Of a DNA stretch of 13,332 nucleotides, positions 4,524 to 11,212 are shown in pieces. Positions within the stretch are counted from its first letter, which is position 1, and every line of letters starts with the position of its first letter. A model generated the notes under the pieces. The model saw only the letters and a list, made by a program, of their open reading frames with translations. It did not search any database and was not told the DNA's origin. The stretch covers positions 1 to 13,332 of the forward strand of contig JALXCE010000276.1 of the NCBI GenBank assembly GCA_026991055.1, written 5' to 3'. The position numbers were made by a program, and so were the translations under genes. This DNA is from Caldifarciminota bacterium (GTDB lineage: Bacteria > Hydrothermota > Hydrothermia > B15-G9 > WFZT01).

Positions 4524-6470
4524 ATGGCTGAAATTGGACAATATTCAATTTACATAGCTTTTTTAATATCCATCCTTTCATCTTTGTTCTTTATAGTCGG
4601 TCTGGCTAAAAAGGATTATGCCTTTAGGCTTTCAGCCCTTCGCGGGCTCTACGTTATCTTTGGACTCCTAACCCTCGTCATGATTTCACTACTATATGTC
4701 CTTATTACTTCCGATTTTAGCGTGGAATACGTTGCTCATTATACAAATAGTGAATTGCCACTTTTCTACAAAATCACAGCTCTATGGGCCGGGCAATCTG
4801 GCTCCCTTGTTCTCTGGATATGGCTACTCGGGCTCTTCACCATCATTGTAATTCTCGAAAATAAAGGCGATATTTCAGACTTCAACAGCTATGCCTACAT
4901 GATACTGTCATTCACATTTCTCTTTCTGCTTCTCATCCTCTCATTTTTCTCAAATCCTTTGAAGAAAATGGAATTTACACCGCCTGATGGTGTGGGCATG
5001 AATCCACTCCTGCAGAACATCTGGATGATAATCCATCCTCCCACACTTTATCTCGGTTATGTTGGATACGCAATACCATTCTCTTACGCCTTTGCCGCCC
5101 TTTTCACAGGTAAAATAGACGAGGAATGGATCATCAGGGTAAGGAAATGGTCACTTCTTGCATGGATTTTTCTGACAACTGGTATATTCTTCGGGGCAAG
5201 GTGGTCATATATTGAGCTCGGATGGGGTGGATACTGGGGTTGGGACCCTGTCGAGAACTCATCTCTCATTCCCTGGCTTCTTGGTACCGCTTTCCTGCAT
5301 TCAATAATTGCACAGGAGAGGGGGAACATTCTAAAAAGATGGTCCATCATCCTGATATTCCTCACTTACATTACTGCGATTTTTGGTACCTATATCTCAA
5401 GAAGTGGAATCATCTCCTCTGTTCACGCCTTTGCTCAGAGTCCGCTTGGGAACTTCTTCCTGATATACATGGTGGGACTTACCATCCTCCTTGTTTACCT
5501 CATCATTAAGAGGAATAACCTGCTCCAGTCTCAAAGGAAAATTTCTAACCTGCTTTCGCGCGAGGGCTTTATTTACCTCACAAACTGGGTGTTCTTTGCC
5601 CTTGCCTTTGTGGTGTTTGTTGGAACCACGATACCACTTTTTACAAAAATTTTCACCGGAAAAGAGATAACGGTAAAAACCAGCTTTTACAATCAGTCTT
5701 CTCTACCTTTCTTTGCCGTGATTCTAATTCTGATGGGGATCTGTATTCATCTTGGCTGGAGAAGGGCACGCTCAAAGCATCTCATGAGGGGCGTTGTAAT
5801 TCCAGCCGGCATAAGCCTCGCGCTCGGCGTGGTTTACTGGTTCCTCGGTGCTCATGATGTACTTCCCCTTGTTATGTATATTCTCACCACTTTCATGCTT
5901 CTGTCCACGCTTGAGGATTTCTGGTCTGATCTCAAAACTCGCCTCAGGAGGGACAGAAATATTTTCAAGTCCATCTGGAAAATGTTCATGCTAAACCCGA
6001 GAAAGTACGGAGGATATGTTGTCCACCTTGGTATAGCCCTCACGGCACTGGGTATCATAGGCTCTGGCTATTACCTGCATCAGGATGATTTTAAGGTGGC
6101 GCGAGGTGAAAAGCACAGGGTGAAGAATTTCACACTGGAATACACCGACCTATTTTCATACAACATCCCAAACGCGCAAATTGTTCAGGCAGTGGTAAAG
6201 GTCTATAACTCCAAAGGCAAACTCGTGGATACATTGAAGCCTCAGAAAAGGTTTTATGTCAATTGGGAAAATGAACCGAGCTCGGAGGTAGACATCTATC
6301 CCTCTATTTATGGCGATCTTTATATTTCCCTCTCCGGCTGGGAGAAGAGAGGTAAGATTGCGTATTTCCACGTTATGGTTGAGCCTCTGATTCAGGTCTT
6401 GTGGGCTGGCACGTTACTCGTCATTTTAGGGGGAATCCTCGCATACAATCCCTGGAGCAGAAAAGGATGA
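4524..6470 (+). CDS. ccmF: Cytochrome c-type biogenesis protein CcmF (heme lyase)
   Basis: The membrane heme lyase core of system I cytochrome c maturation, which attaches heme delivered by CcmE to apocytochromes outside the inner membrane. It has 648 residues and many hydrophobic segments, the usual CcmF size. The tryptophan-rich WWD motif WGGYWGWDPVEN is at 234-245. Histidines matching the four conserved ones are visible in IIHPPTLYLGYVG (His171), AFLHSII (His259), SSVHAF (His301) and GGYVVHLGIALT (near residue 505). The C-terminal soluble part precedes a final membrane segment. The start MAEIG matches the family's usual M-x-E-I-G opening. The frame is open back to TTG 4485, but that codon is the -35 box. 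The next gene overlaps its stop as ATGA. Other ccm genes are not in the window. Confidence 0.95.
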   Translation: MAEIGQYSIYIAFLISILSSLFFIVGLAKKDYAFRLSALRGLYVIFGLLTLVMISLLYVLITSDFSVEYVAHYTNSELPLFYKITALWAGQSGSLVLWIWLLGLFTIIVILENKGDISDFNSYAYMILSFTFLFLLLILSFFSNPLKKMEFTPPDGVGMNPLLQNIWMIIHPPTLYLGYVGYAIPFSYAFAALFTGKIDEEWIIRVRKWSLLAWIFLTTGIFFGARWSYIELGWGGYWGWDPVENSSLIPWLLGTAFLHSIIAQERGNILKRWSIILIFLTYITAIFGTYISRSGIISSVHAFAQSPLGNFFLIYMVGLTILLVYLIIKRNNLLQSQRKISNLLSREGFIYLTNWVFFALAFVVFVGTTIPLFTKIFTGKEITVKTSFYNQSSLPFFAVILILMGICIHLGWRRARSKHLMRGVVIPAGISLALGVVYWFLGAHDVLPLVMYILTTFMLLSTLEDFWSDLKTRLRRDRNIFKSIWKMFMLNPRKYGGYVVHLGIALTALGIIGSGYYLHQDDFKVARGEKHRVKNFTLEYTDLFSYNIPNAQIVQAVVKVYNSKGKLVDTLKPQKRFYVNWENEPSSEVDIYPSIYGDLYISLSGWEKRGKIAYFHVMVEPLIQVLWAGTLLVILGGILAYNPWSRKG

Positions 6471-6715
6471 TTGCTGCCATTGTGATAGGTATAATTGCTG
6501 CTCTGTCTCTCTATTACGTGCTTGAGCCCATCATTCTGAACATCGCTGTTCCATCTACAGGAGTAAGAGAACGGAAAAATATTTCGGTTCACTACTATGA
6601 AGCACTTCGAGAGCTCGAGTACGAGCTTGAGTCAGGGAAAATTGATAGAGAAGAGTACGAACGTTTGAAGGAAGAGCTCAAGCACCAGATGGGGATTGAA
6701 GAACAATCTTCTTAA
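6467..6715 (+). CDS. CcmI-like N-terminal mini-protein (membrane anchor plus helical hairpin)
   Basis: An 82-residue protein with one N-terminal membrane segment (MIAAIVIGIIAALSLYYVL) and a charged helical tail. The tail motif ALRELEYELESGKIDREEYERLKEEL closely resembles the segment just after the first membrane helix of CcmI/CycH cytochrome c assembly proteins, where a family version reads roughly LxELExDxxxGxxxxxxYxxLKxEL. CcmI helps bring apocytochrome to CcmF, so the role fits the context. This protein ends where CcmI would continue into its TPR region. ATG 6467 overlaps the ccmF stop as ATGA, indicating translational coupling; an upstream extension of the frame to 6401 lies within ccmF and is rejected. 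Its last 38 bases overlap the convergent DUF72 gene. Confidence 0.75.
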   Translation: MIAAIVIGIIAALSLYYVLEPIILNIAVPSTGVRERKNISVHYYEALRELEYELESGKIDREEYERLKEELKHQMGIEEQSS

Positions 6716-7400
6716 ACTTTAATGCATCCTCGAACATGTTTGTATTGTTAAACATCACATAGGAAGGCTTATTCCCGGGCACCATCTCGAACAATTCTCG
6801 AAGTTCATCATCATTGTATTCATAGCGGTATCCTTTCCCGCGTCCATGAAGACGAAAGTATGCGATGTTTCCGCCAAGATAAGTTCCTTTAAACGGGTCC
6901 ACAGCATGTGAAATACCGGCTTCGTTTAATATCATTCTCACAGTATCCTCATCCCACTGGCCCCGTGGCTCCCATACATAGGAAAATTCATCGCTCTGCC
7001 ATTTTTTAAAGAATTTGAGGATGTTTGAAATATTCTCATCGGTGGGTTTGAAAGACGCGGGAGTTTGAAATACGATAACTCGCGCGTTTAAAATCTCTGC
7101 TGCTCTTAAAGTTATTTCCATCGCCCGTGAAACCTCGGATGTATCCTTGAAATATCCAAAATTTGCAGTGTCTCCAAGCTCCCCCTTAAATCTTTTATAA
7201 GTGGGGCTTCTGAATGGATGAGTGATAACCTGAAGTGCCTTGACGGTAAATTCAAACTCTTCTGGTGCAGAATCACGCCATTTTTGCAGGGTTTTCTCAC
7301 TTACAACCGTGTAAAAAGTTTTCTGTGTTTCAACAGCATCGAGGGATTCAAATAATTTCTTCATTGAAACCGGGAATCCGCAGGTTCCAACCTTAATCAT
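6678..7400 (-). CDS. DUF72 (YecE-like) family protein
   Basis: A soluble TIM-barrel-like protein of the DUF72 family, 240 residues, close to the usual 230-280. Family marks are VGTCGFP at the N-terminus, VETQKTFYTV (about 23-32), the WEPRGQW segment, YFRLHG and the late VMFNNT motif. The biochemical role of the family is not established, so none is given here. ATG 7400 overlaps the plsX stop as ATGA, so it is the coupled last gene of the rpmF-plsX operon. The 3' end overlaps the CcmI-like gene tail to tail by 38 bases, and no terminator is visible between them. Confidence 0.88.
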   Translation of the reverse strand: MIKVGTCGFPVSMKKLFESLDAVETQKTFYTVVSEKTLQKWRDSAPEEFEFTVKALQVITHPFRSPTYKRFKGELGDTANFGYFKDTSEVSRAMEITLRAAEILNARVIVFQTPASFKPTDENISNILKFFKKWQSDEFSYVWEPRGQWDEDTVRMILNEAGISHAVDPFKGTYLGGNIAYFRLHGRGKGYRYEYNDDELRELFEMVPGNKPSYVMFNNTNMFEDALKFKKIVLQSPSGA

Positions 7401-8404
7401 TTTGCGTACACAAGCTCTTCTTTGATGTAAGAGTTGATATCCCTTTCCACGTATTTGACGGCGGTCAGGATTGCATTTTTAATTGCAAGTGATGTGGAGC
7501 GTCCGTGACCGATGATAACCACCCCATCAACACCCAGAAGTGGTGCACCTCCATATTCTTCATAGTTCAATTTTTTCTTAAGCCGTTTGAAAACCGGCTT
7601 CAGGATGAGACCGGCAATAGAGGCAAGGATACTCTTCTTCACCTCATCCCTTATGAGTTTCATGAAAACATTAATAGCCCCCTCACCAAACTTCAGGACG
7701 ACGTTACCGGTAAAACCGTCTGTAACGATCACATCTGCAACACCTTCGAGAACATTATTACCCTCCACATGCCCAATAAAATTAAGGTGAGGATTTGTCT
7801 CAAGGAGCTCGCGTGCCTCCTTTATAAGCTGATTCCCCTTACTCTCCTCTTCTCCAATGGAGAGTAATCCAATCCTCGGGTCTCTCACATTAAGGATGAA
7901 TTCCATGAATACCTTTGCCATTAAGGCATACTGCAGCATGTGCTCAGGTTTGGTCTGAATATTGGCCCCTACATCGATAACAATAGTAAACCCGCCTTCC
8001 AGTGTGGGAACCAGAGCTGCAATTCCCGGCCTCTTAACGCCCTCGAGTCTACCGAGAATTTTCAGAGAATAGGCCATCACAGCGCCTGTGTTTCCAGCTG
8101 ATACAAAGGCGTCTGCCTGCCCATCGGCTACCAGCTTGAGGCCAACAGCAATTGAGGATTCCGGCTTTTTCCTCAATACCACAGAGGGTTTATCGTGCAT
8201 AGTCACCCTCTGCGGTGCATCAACGATGAATAACTTTTTCCCCCGACACTTCTTGGGGCCAAGGGTTTCCTCAATTAAACGTTTATCCCCCACCAGCAAA
8301 ATTTCTATATCGTCATTCTCTTCACAGACTTTAACCGCCCCCTCAATCTCTATAGCTGGCGCCCTGTCACTACCAAAGGCGTCAAGGGCAACCCTGACTG
8401 ACAT
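7397..8404 (-). CDS. plsX: Phosphate acyltransferase PlsX
   Basis: Converts acyl-ACP to acyl-phosphate, the acyl donor for PlsY in phospholipid synthesis; a soluble enzyme that works at the membrane face. At 335 residues it has full family length. Recognisable segments are ALDAFGSDRAP at the N-terminus, SAGNTGA, the DVGAN motif, LLSIGEEESKGN, TDGFTGNVVLK, the EYGGAPLLGV region and IGHGRS near the C-terminus. The N-terminal motif departs from the common DAMGGDxxP (F for M, S for G). The start ATG 8404 lies three bases after the rpmF stop, the classic rpmF-plsX order. No fabH follows; the third gene is a DUF72 protein. Confidence 0.96.
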   Translation of the reverse strand: MSVRVALDAFGSDRAPAIEIEGAVKVCEENDDIEILLVGDKRLIEETLGPKKCRGKKLFIVDAPQRVTMHDKPSVVLRKKPESSIAVGLKLVADGQADAFVSAGNTGAVMAYSLKILGRLEGVKRPGIAALVPTLEGGFTIVIDVGANIQTKPEHMLQYALMAKVFMEFILNVRDPRIGLLSIGEEESKGNQLIKEARELLETNPHLNFIGHVEGNNVLEGVADVIVTDGFTGNVVLKFGEGAINVFMKLIRDEVKKSILASIAGLILKPVFKRLKKKLNYEEYGGAPLLGVDGVVIIGHGRSTSLAIKNAILTAVKYVERDINSYIKEELVYAK

Positions 8405-8407
8405 GAT

Positions 8408-8626
8408 TTATGCCTGGGCCTCGCCCTCAGCTGCTTTTTCTTTAACCCTTACCTTTACCTCGATGACCTTTTTGCCATCATAGTAACCACAGTAAGGGCA
8501 GACCCTGTGGGGGAGCTTGGGTCTTCCACAATTAGGGCAAACTGAAAGTGCCGGGGCAGATGCGGTATAGTGTGTACGACGCTTTCTGCCTCTCGCTCTC
8601 GAATGTCTTCTCTTTGGAACCGGCAT
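8408..8626 (-). CDS. rpmF: 50S ribosomal protein L32
   Basis: A 72-residue large-subunit ribosomal protein. The N-terminus MPVPKRRHSRARGRKRR is typical L32, followed by a zinc-binding pair CPNC (30-33) and CPYC (43-46), so this is the four-cysteine form. The C-terminal tail after VIEVKVRVKEKA is acidic and slightly long. ATG 8626 follows AAGGAGG at seven bases, the strongest ribosome binding site in this half of the window. It heads the leftward rpmF-plsX-DUF72 operon. The frequent upstream partner, a DUF177 (YceD) gene, is absent; a divergent radical SAM gene lies there instead. Confidence 0.97.
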   Translation of the reverse strand: MPVPKRRHSRARGRKRRTHYTASAPALSVCPNCGRPKLPHRVCPYCGYYDGKKVIEVKVRVKEKAAEGEAQA

Positions 8627-8638
8627 TTTGATTCCTCC

Positions 8639-8667
8639 TTCAAGATTTGTTGGGTCTCAATTATAAT
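8639..8667. promoter_or_regulatory. Overlapping divergent promoters for rpmF and the radical SAM gene
   Basis: The 57-base gap between the two starts contains the word ATTATAAT (8660-8667), which supplies TATAAT on both strands: 8662-8667 rightward and 8660-8665 leftward. Rightward, a weak TTCAAG (8639-8644) lies 17 bases upstream. Leftward, a weak TTCATT lies 17 bases away, inside the start of the radical SAM gene. The -10 boxes are good and both -35 boxes poor. Simultaneous use by two polymerases looks impossible. Confidence 0.5.
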
Positions 8668-8683
8668 GTCATGGACACCTAAA

Positions 8684-9946
8684 ATGAATGTCCTTCTCAT
8701 AAATCCGCCAATATACGATTTTGCTGCCCACGATTTTTGGCTCAAACCCTATGGTCTTGTTCATATAGCCGGAATTCTGAAGAAAGCGGGAATCTCTGTT
8801 CAATTCTTCGACTTCATGGATAGGTCCCACTTTCCACATATCAAACCAGATAGATACGGCAGAGGGAAATTTCCCGGAATTGAAGTAAAAAAGCCCGGTG
8901 TGCTTGAATTTGTTCCGCGAAAATATAAAAGATACGGCGCTCCACAGGAAAGGTTCGTGGAATTTTTAAAGGGGATAGATGAGCCAGAATTTGTCCTAAT
9001 CTCCACAGGAATGACCTACTGGTATCCTGGCGTAGAAGAAGTGGTTGAAATAACAAGAGAAATGTTTCCTCGTTCGAAAATTGTCCTTGGTGGAACCTAT
9101 TCGTCCATAATTCCTGAGCATGCAAAGGAGGTAATAAACCCGGAGCACATTTCTACAAATACCGTGAAACTTTTTGAATTTATGGGCATTAATAAACCTC
9201 CTCTCAATGCCCATCCAGATTGGGGATTCTATCACTATCTGCCATACGGGGTGATAAAACTCACAGAAGGGTGCCCATTTAGATGTACCTACTGTGCTGT
9301 CTGGATTCTCCATTCACACTTCAGAATCAGGAACTTAAGCGAAGTGGTGGAAGAAATAAAGTATTTTCGCGATAGAGGAATAAGAGATATTGTGTTTTAC
9401 GATGATGCGCTGCTTGTCAATCCTCAGCGGGGCATTTTACCCCTGCTTGAAATGGTAAAAGACTGGGGCTTGCGGTTTCATACTCCCAATGCCCTTCATG
9501 CAAAGTTCATCACATCCAAGGTAGCAAGAGCCATGTACGATGCAGGATTTGAGAGCATCTACATAGGTTATGAGACAACTGATCCTGAGCGTCAAAGGGC
9601 AACAGGTGGCAAAGTTACTTCAGAAAACTTTTACAATGCCGTTGAAAATCTGCTCTCGGCCGGATTTTCGCGCGAGCAGATAACAGTTTATCTGCTTATG
9701 GGGCTTCCCGGACAGCCTCCCGAGGAAGTGGAGCAGGGGATGCGAGAAGTCTCGGAACTGGGCTTAAAAATTATGCTCTCCGAGTACTCACCTATACCCG
9801 GCACACCGGATGGAGAGAAAGCTAAGGCCTACGCCGATGTTGATGAGCCTCTCCTTCAGAACAACATTGTGTTCCCTATCATCTATTACGGATACGAGAC
9901 GGTCAGGCGACTGAAATCGTTGAAAAATTTATTAAATCGCCAATAA
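8684..9946 (+). CDS. B12-binding-domain radical SAM protein
   Basis: A 420-residue iron-sulfur enzyme of the cobalamin-domain radical SAM group. Residues 1-165 form the B12-type domain: MNVLLINPPIYD, KPYGLVHIAGILKKAG and VLGGTYSSIIPEHA are its usual strand-loop segments; no DxHxxG is present, which is common in this group. The SAM domain begins at about 190 with CPFRCTYC (Cys197, Cys201, Cys204) holding the 4Fe-4S cluster; IYIGYETTDPE and VYLLMGLPGQPPEEV are later barrel motifs. The substrate is unknown; relatives carry out methylations and other difficult chemistry. The frame is open to 8570, but the part before 8684 lies over rpmF and the shared promoter. Neither ATG 8684 nor ATG 8666 has a ribosome binding site; 8684 gives the family-typical N-terminus. 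Confidence 0.88.
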   Translation: MNVLLINPPIYDFAAHDFWLKPYGLVHIAGILKKAGISVQFFDFMDRSHFPHIKPDRYGRGKFPGIEVKKPGVLEFVPRKYKRYGAPQERFVEFLKGIDEPEFVLISTGMTYWYPGVEEVVEITREMFPRSKIVLGGTYSSIIPEHAKEVINPEHISTNTVKLFEFMGINKPPLNAHPDWGFYHYLPYGVIKLTEGCPFRCTYCAVWILHSHFRIRNLSEVVEEIKYFRDRGIRDIVFYDDALLVNPQRGILPLLEMVKDWGLRFHTPNALHAKFITSKVARAMYDAGFESIYIGYETTDPERQRATGGKVTSENFYNAVENLLSAGFSREQITVYLLMGLPGQPPEEVEQGMREVSELGLKIMLSEYSPIPGTPDGEKAKAYADVDEPLLQNNIVFPIIYYGYETVRRLKSLKNLLNRQ

Positions 9947-9956
9947 TGCCTCAAAG

Positions 9957-9977
9957 ATATTGCTATTAAGGCAATAT
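9957..9977. repeat. Inverted repeat ATATTGC-N7-GCAATAT
   Basis: Two perfect 7-base arms, ATATTGC (9957-9963) and GCAATAT (9971-9977), flank TATTAAG. A further near-match, AATAATGCC, lies at 9942-9950. It is located 10 bases after the radical SAM stop and just upstream of the arsR operator. It lacks a T-run on the plus strand, so a terminator role is doubtful; a second regulator site is possible. Confidence 0.5.
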
Positions 9978-10012
9978 TAAAACTTGACAAACTTTAAATA
10001 TAGTTTTAATCT
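9976..10012 (+). promoter_or_regulatory. arsR-nfn promoter with overlapping operator
   Basis: TTGACA (9984-9989) with a 17-base spacer leads to TAATCT (10007-10012). The promoter is enclosed by a perfect inverted repeat of 9-base arms, ATTAAAACT (9976-9984) and AGTTTTAAT (10002-10010), 17 bases apart, one arm touching each promoter box. An inner AAACT (9989-9993) repeats the half-site. This geometry suits repression by a dimeric winged-helix protein, most simply the ArsR-family product encoded 33 bases downstream, by autoregulation. Confidence 0.65.
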
Positions 10013-10044
10013 AATCGAAACAAGAATCGCAAAGGAGGTAGAAA

Positions 10045-10365
10045 ATGGCGAGATATGAGAAGGATATAGATGATCCTCGCAAAGATATATTCTCGGCACT
10101 GTCATGTGGAAGGAGAATCCTTATACTCGAGCTACTGAAAGAGGGAGAAAAGTGTGCATGTGACCTCATTCCTATACTTGGAATTGACCAATCGGCTGTC
10201 TCAAGACACCTGTCTATTCTGAAAAAGGCGGGTATTCTCAAGTCCCGGAAGAAAGGAGTGAACGTTTACTACAGTGTCGCAGACGAGCGCGTTTACGACC
10301 TCATCAAAACTGTGGGGGATATGGTTCGGGATAGAAATCTAAAGCTACTCGAAAAACTCAAATAA
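10045..10365 (+). CDS. ArsR/SmtB-family transcriptional regulator
   Basis: A 106-residue winged-helix repressor. The recognition helix is QSAVSRHLSILKKAGIL (49-65), with the wing in KSRKKGVNVYYSV. The segment KCACDL at 36-41 carries a CxC pair (Cys37, Cys39) where ArsR proteins have their helix-3 arsenite/antimonite site (ELCVCDL). A third cysteine, Cys21, might be a further ligand. Thiol or persulfide sensing, as in SqrR/BigR of the same superfamily, is an alternative given the neighbours, although those use a differently placed cysteine pair. ATG 10045 follows AGGAGG at six bases. The gene heads an operon with two Nfn/Sud subunits, starting four bases after its stop, and no arsenic resistance gene is visible. 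Confidence 0.93.
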   Translation: MARYEKDIDDPRKDIFSALSCGRRILILELLKEGEKCACDLIPILGIDQSAVSRHLSILKKAGILKSRKKGVNVYYSVADERVYDLIKTVGDMVRDRNLKLLEKLK

Positions 10366-10369
10366 TCCT

Positions 10370-11212
10370 ATGGGATATAAAATCCTGAAGAAGAGGGTGC
10401 TTGGGCCTGGATCCAAGCTAATGGAGATAGAGGCGCCTTTTGTTGCAAAGGCAGCAAAACCCGGTCAATTCATCATCCTTCGAGTATTCGAAAAGGGAGA
10501 AAGGATACCTCTGACCATTGCACGGACCGACAGGGAAAGGGGCGTTGTTACCATTATTTTCCAGGAAGTAGGCAAGACCACTATACATCTTGGCTTATTG
10601 AATGAAGGTGATGAGCTGGCAGACTTTGTCGGTCCTCTCGGTAAACCTACTGATATTGAGAACTACGGGACTGTGGTTGCCATCGGTGGAGGATTCGGCA
10701 CCGCTGTGCTGCTCCCTCTGGTCACTGCACTTAAAAAGGCCGGTAATAAAGTGATTACAATCATTGGCGCACGTACAAAAGAACTCGTTCTCTTAGAAGA
10801 CGAGATGAAGAAAATTGTGGATGAGGTTCTAATAACCACTGACGATGGTTCATACGGAATGAAGGGGCTTGTCACAGATGGGCTGAAATTTTTGATGGAT
10901 CGTGAGAAAGTGGATGCTGTCTACGCAGTGGGGCCTGTGCCAATGATGAAGGCAGTTGCGGATATGACTCGTGGACCAGGGATAAAGACAATTGTTAGCC
11001 TGAATCCGATCATGGTGGATGGAACTGGTATGTGTGGAGCGTGCCGCGTTGAGGTTGGAGGAAAGACAAAGTTCGCATGCGTGGATGGCCCTGAGTTTGA
11101 CGCCCACGAAGTCAATTTCGACCTACTTATGAAGAGGCTCAAAATGTATCGTAAAGAAGAACAGTACTCCCTTGAACTTTTTAAGAAGAGACTGGAAAAG
11201 GAGGCAGTCTGA
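10370..11212 (+). CDS. nfnA: NfnA/SudB-type small subunit, FAD and [2Fe-2S] ferredoxin:NAD(P) oxidoreductase
   Basis: The 280-residue flavoprotein subunit of the heterodimer called Nfn in bifurcating anaerobes and sulfide dehydrogenase (SudBA) in Pyrococcus. It is ferredoxin-NADP reductase-like: a flavin-binding barrel with RIPLTIA (45-51), then a nucleotide domain with AIGGGFGTAVLLPL (104-117) and YAVGPVPMMKAV. The C-terminal cluster loop DGTGMCGAC...FAC supplies Cys222, Cys225 and Cys237; Asp217 is a candidate for the aspartate ligand known in this family. In Nfn this subunit binds NAD(H). Sequence alone does not separate Nfn from Sud. ATG 10370 lies four bases after the regulator stop without a Shine-Dalgarno site, so coupled translation is likely. 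Its TGA overlaps the next ATG by one base. Confidence 0.9.
   Translation: MGYKILKKRVLGPGSKLMEIEAPFVAKAAKPGQFIILRVFEKGERIPLTIARTDRERGVVTIIFQEVGKTTIHLGLLNEGDELADFVGPLGKPTDIENYGTVVAIGGGFGTAVLLPLVTALKKAGNKVITIIGARTKELVLLEDEMKKIVDEVLITTDDGSYGMKGLVTDGLKFLMDREKVDAVYAVGPVPMMKAVADMTRGPGIKTIVSLNPIMVDGTGMCGACRVEVGGKTKFACVDGPEFDAHEVNFDLLMKRLKMYRKEEQYSLELFKKRLEKEAV

Noticed and set aside
8570..8683. 38-residue N-terminal extension of the radical SAM protein
   Set aside because: It overlaps the rpmF coding region and its ribosome binding site, and B12-domain proteins normally begin at the M-x-VLLINPP strand.
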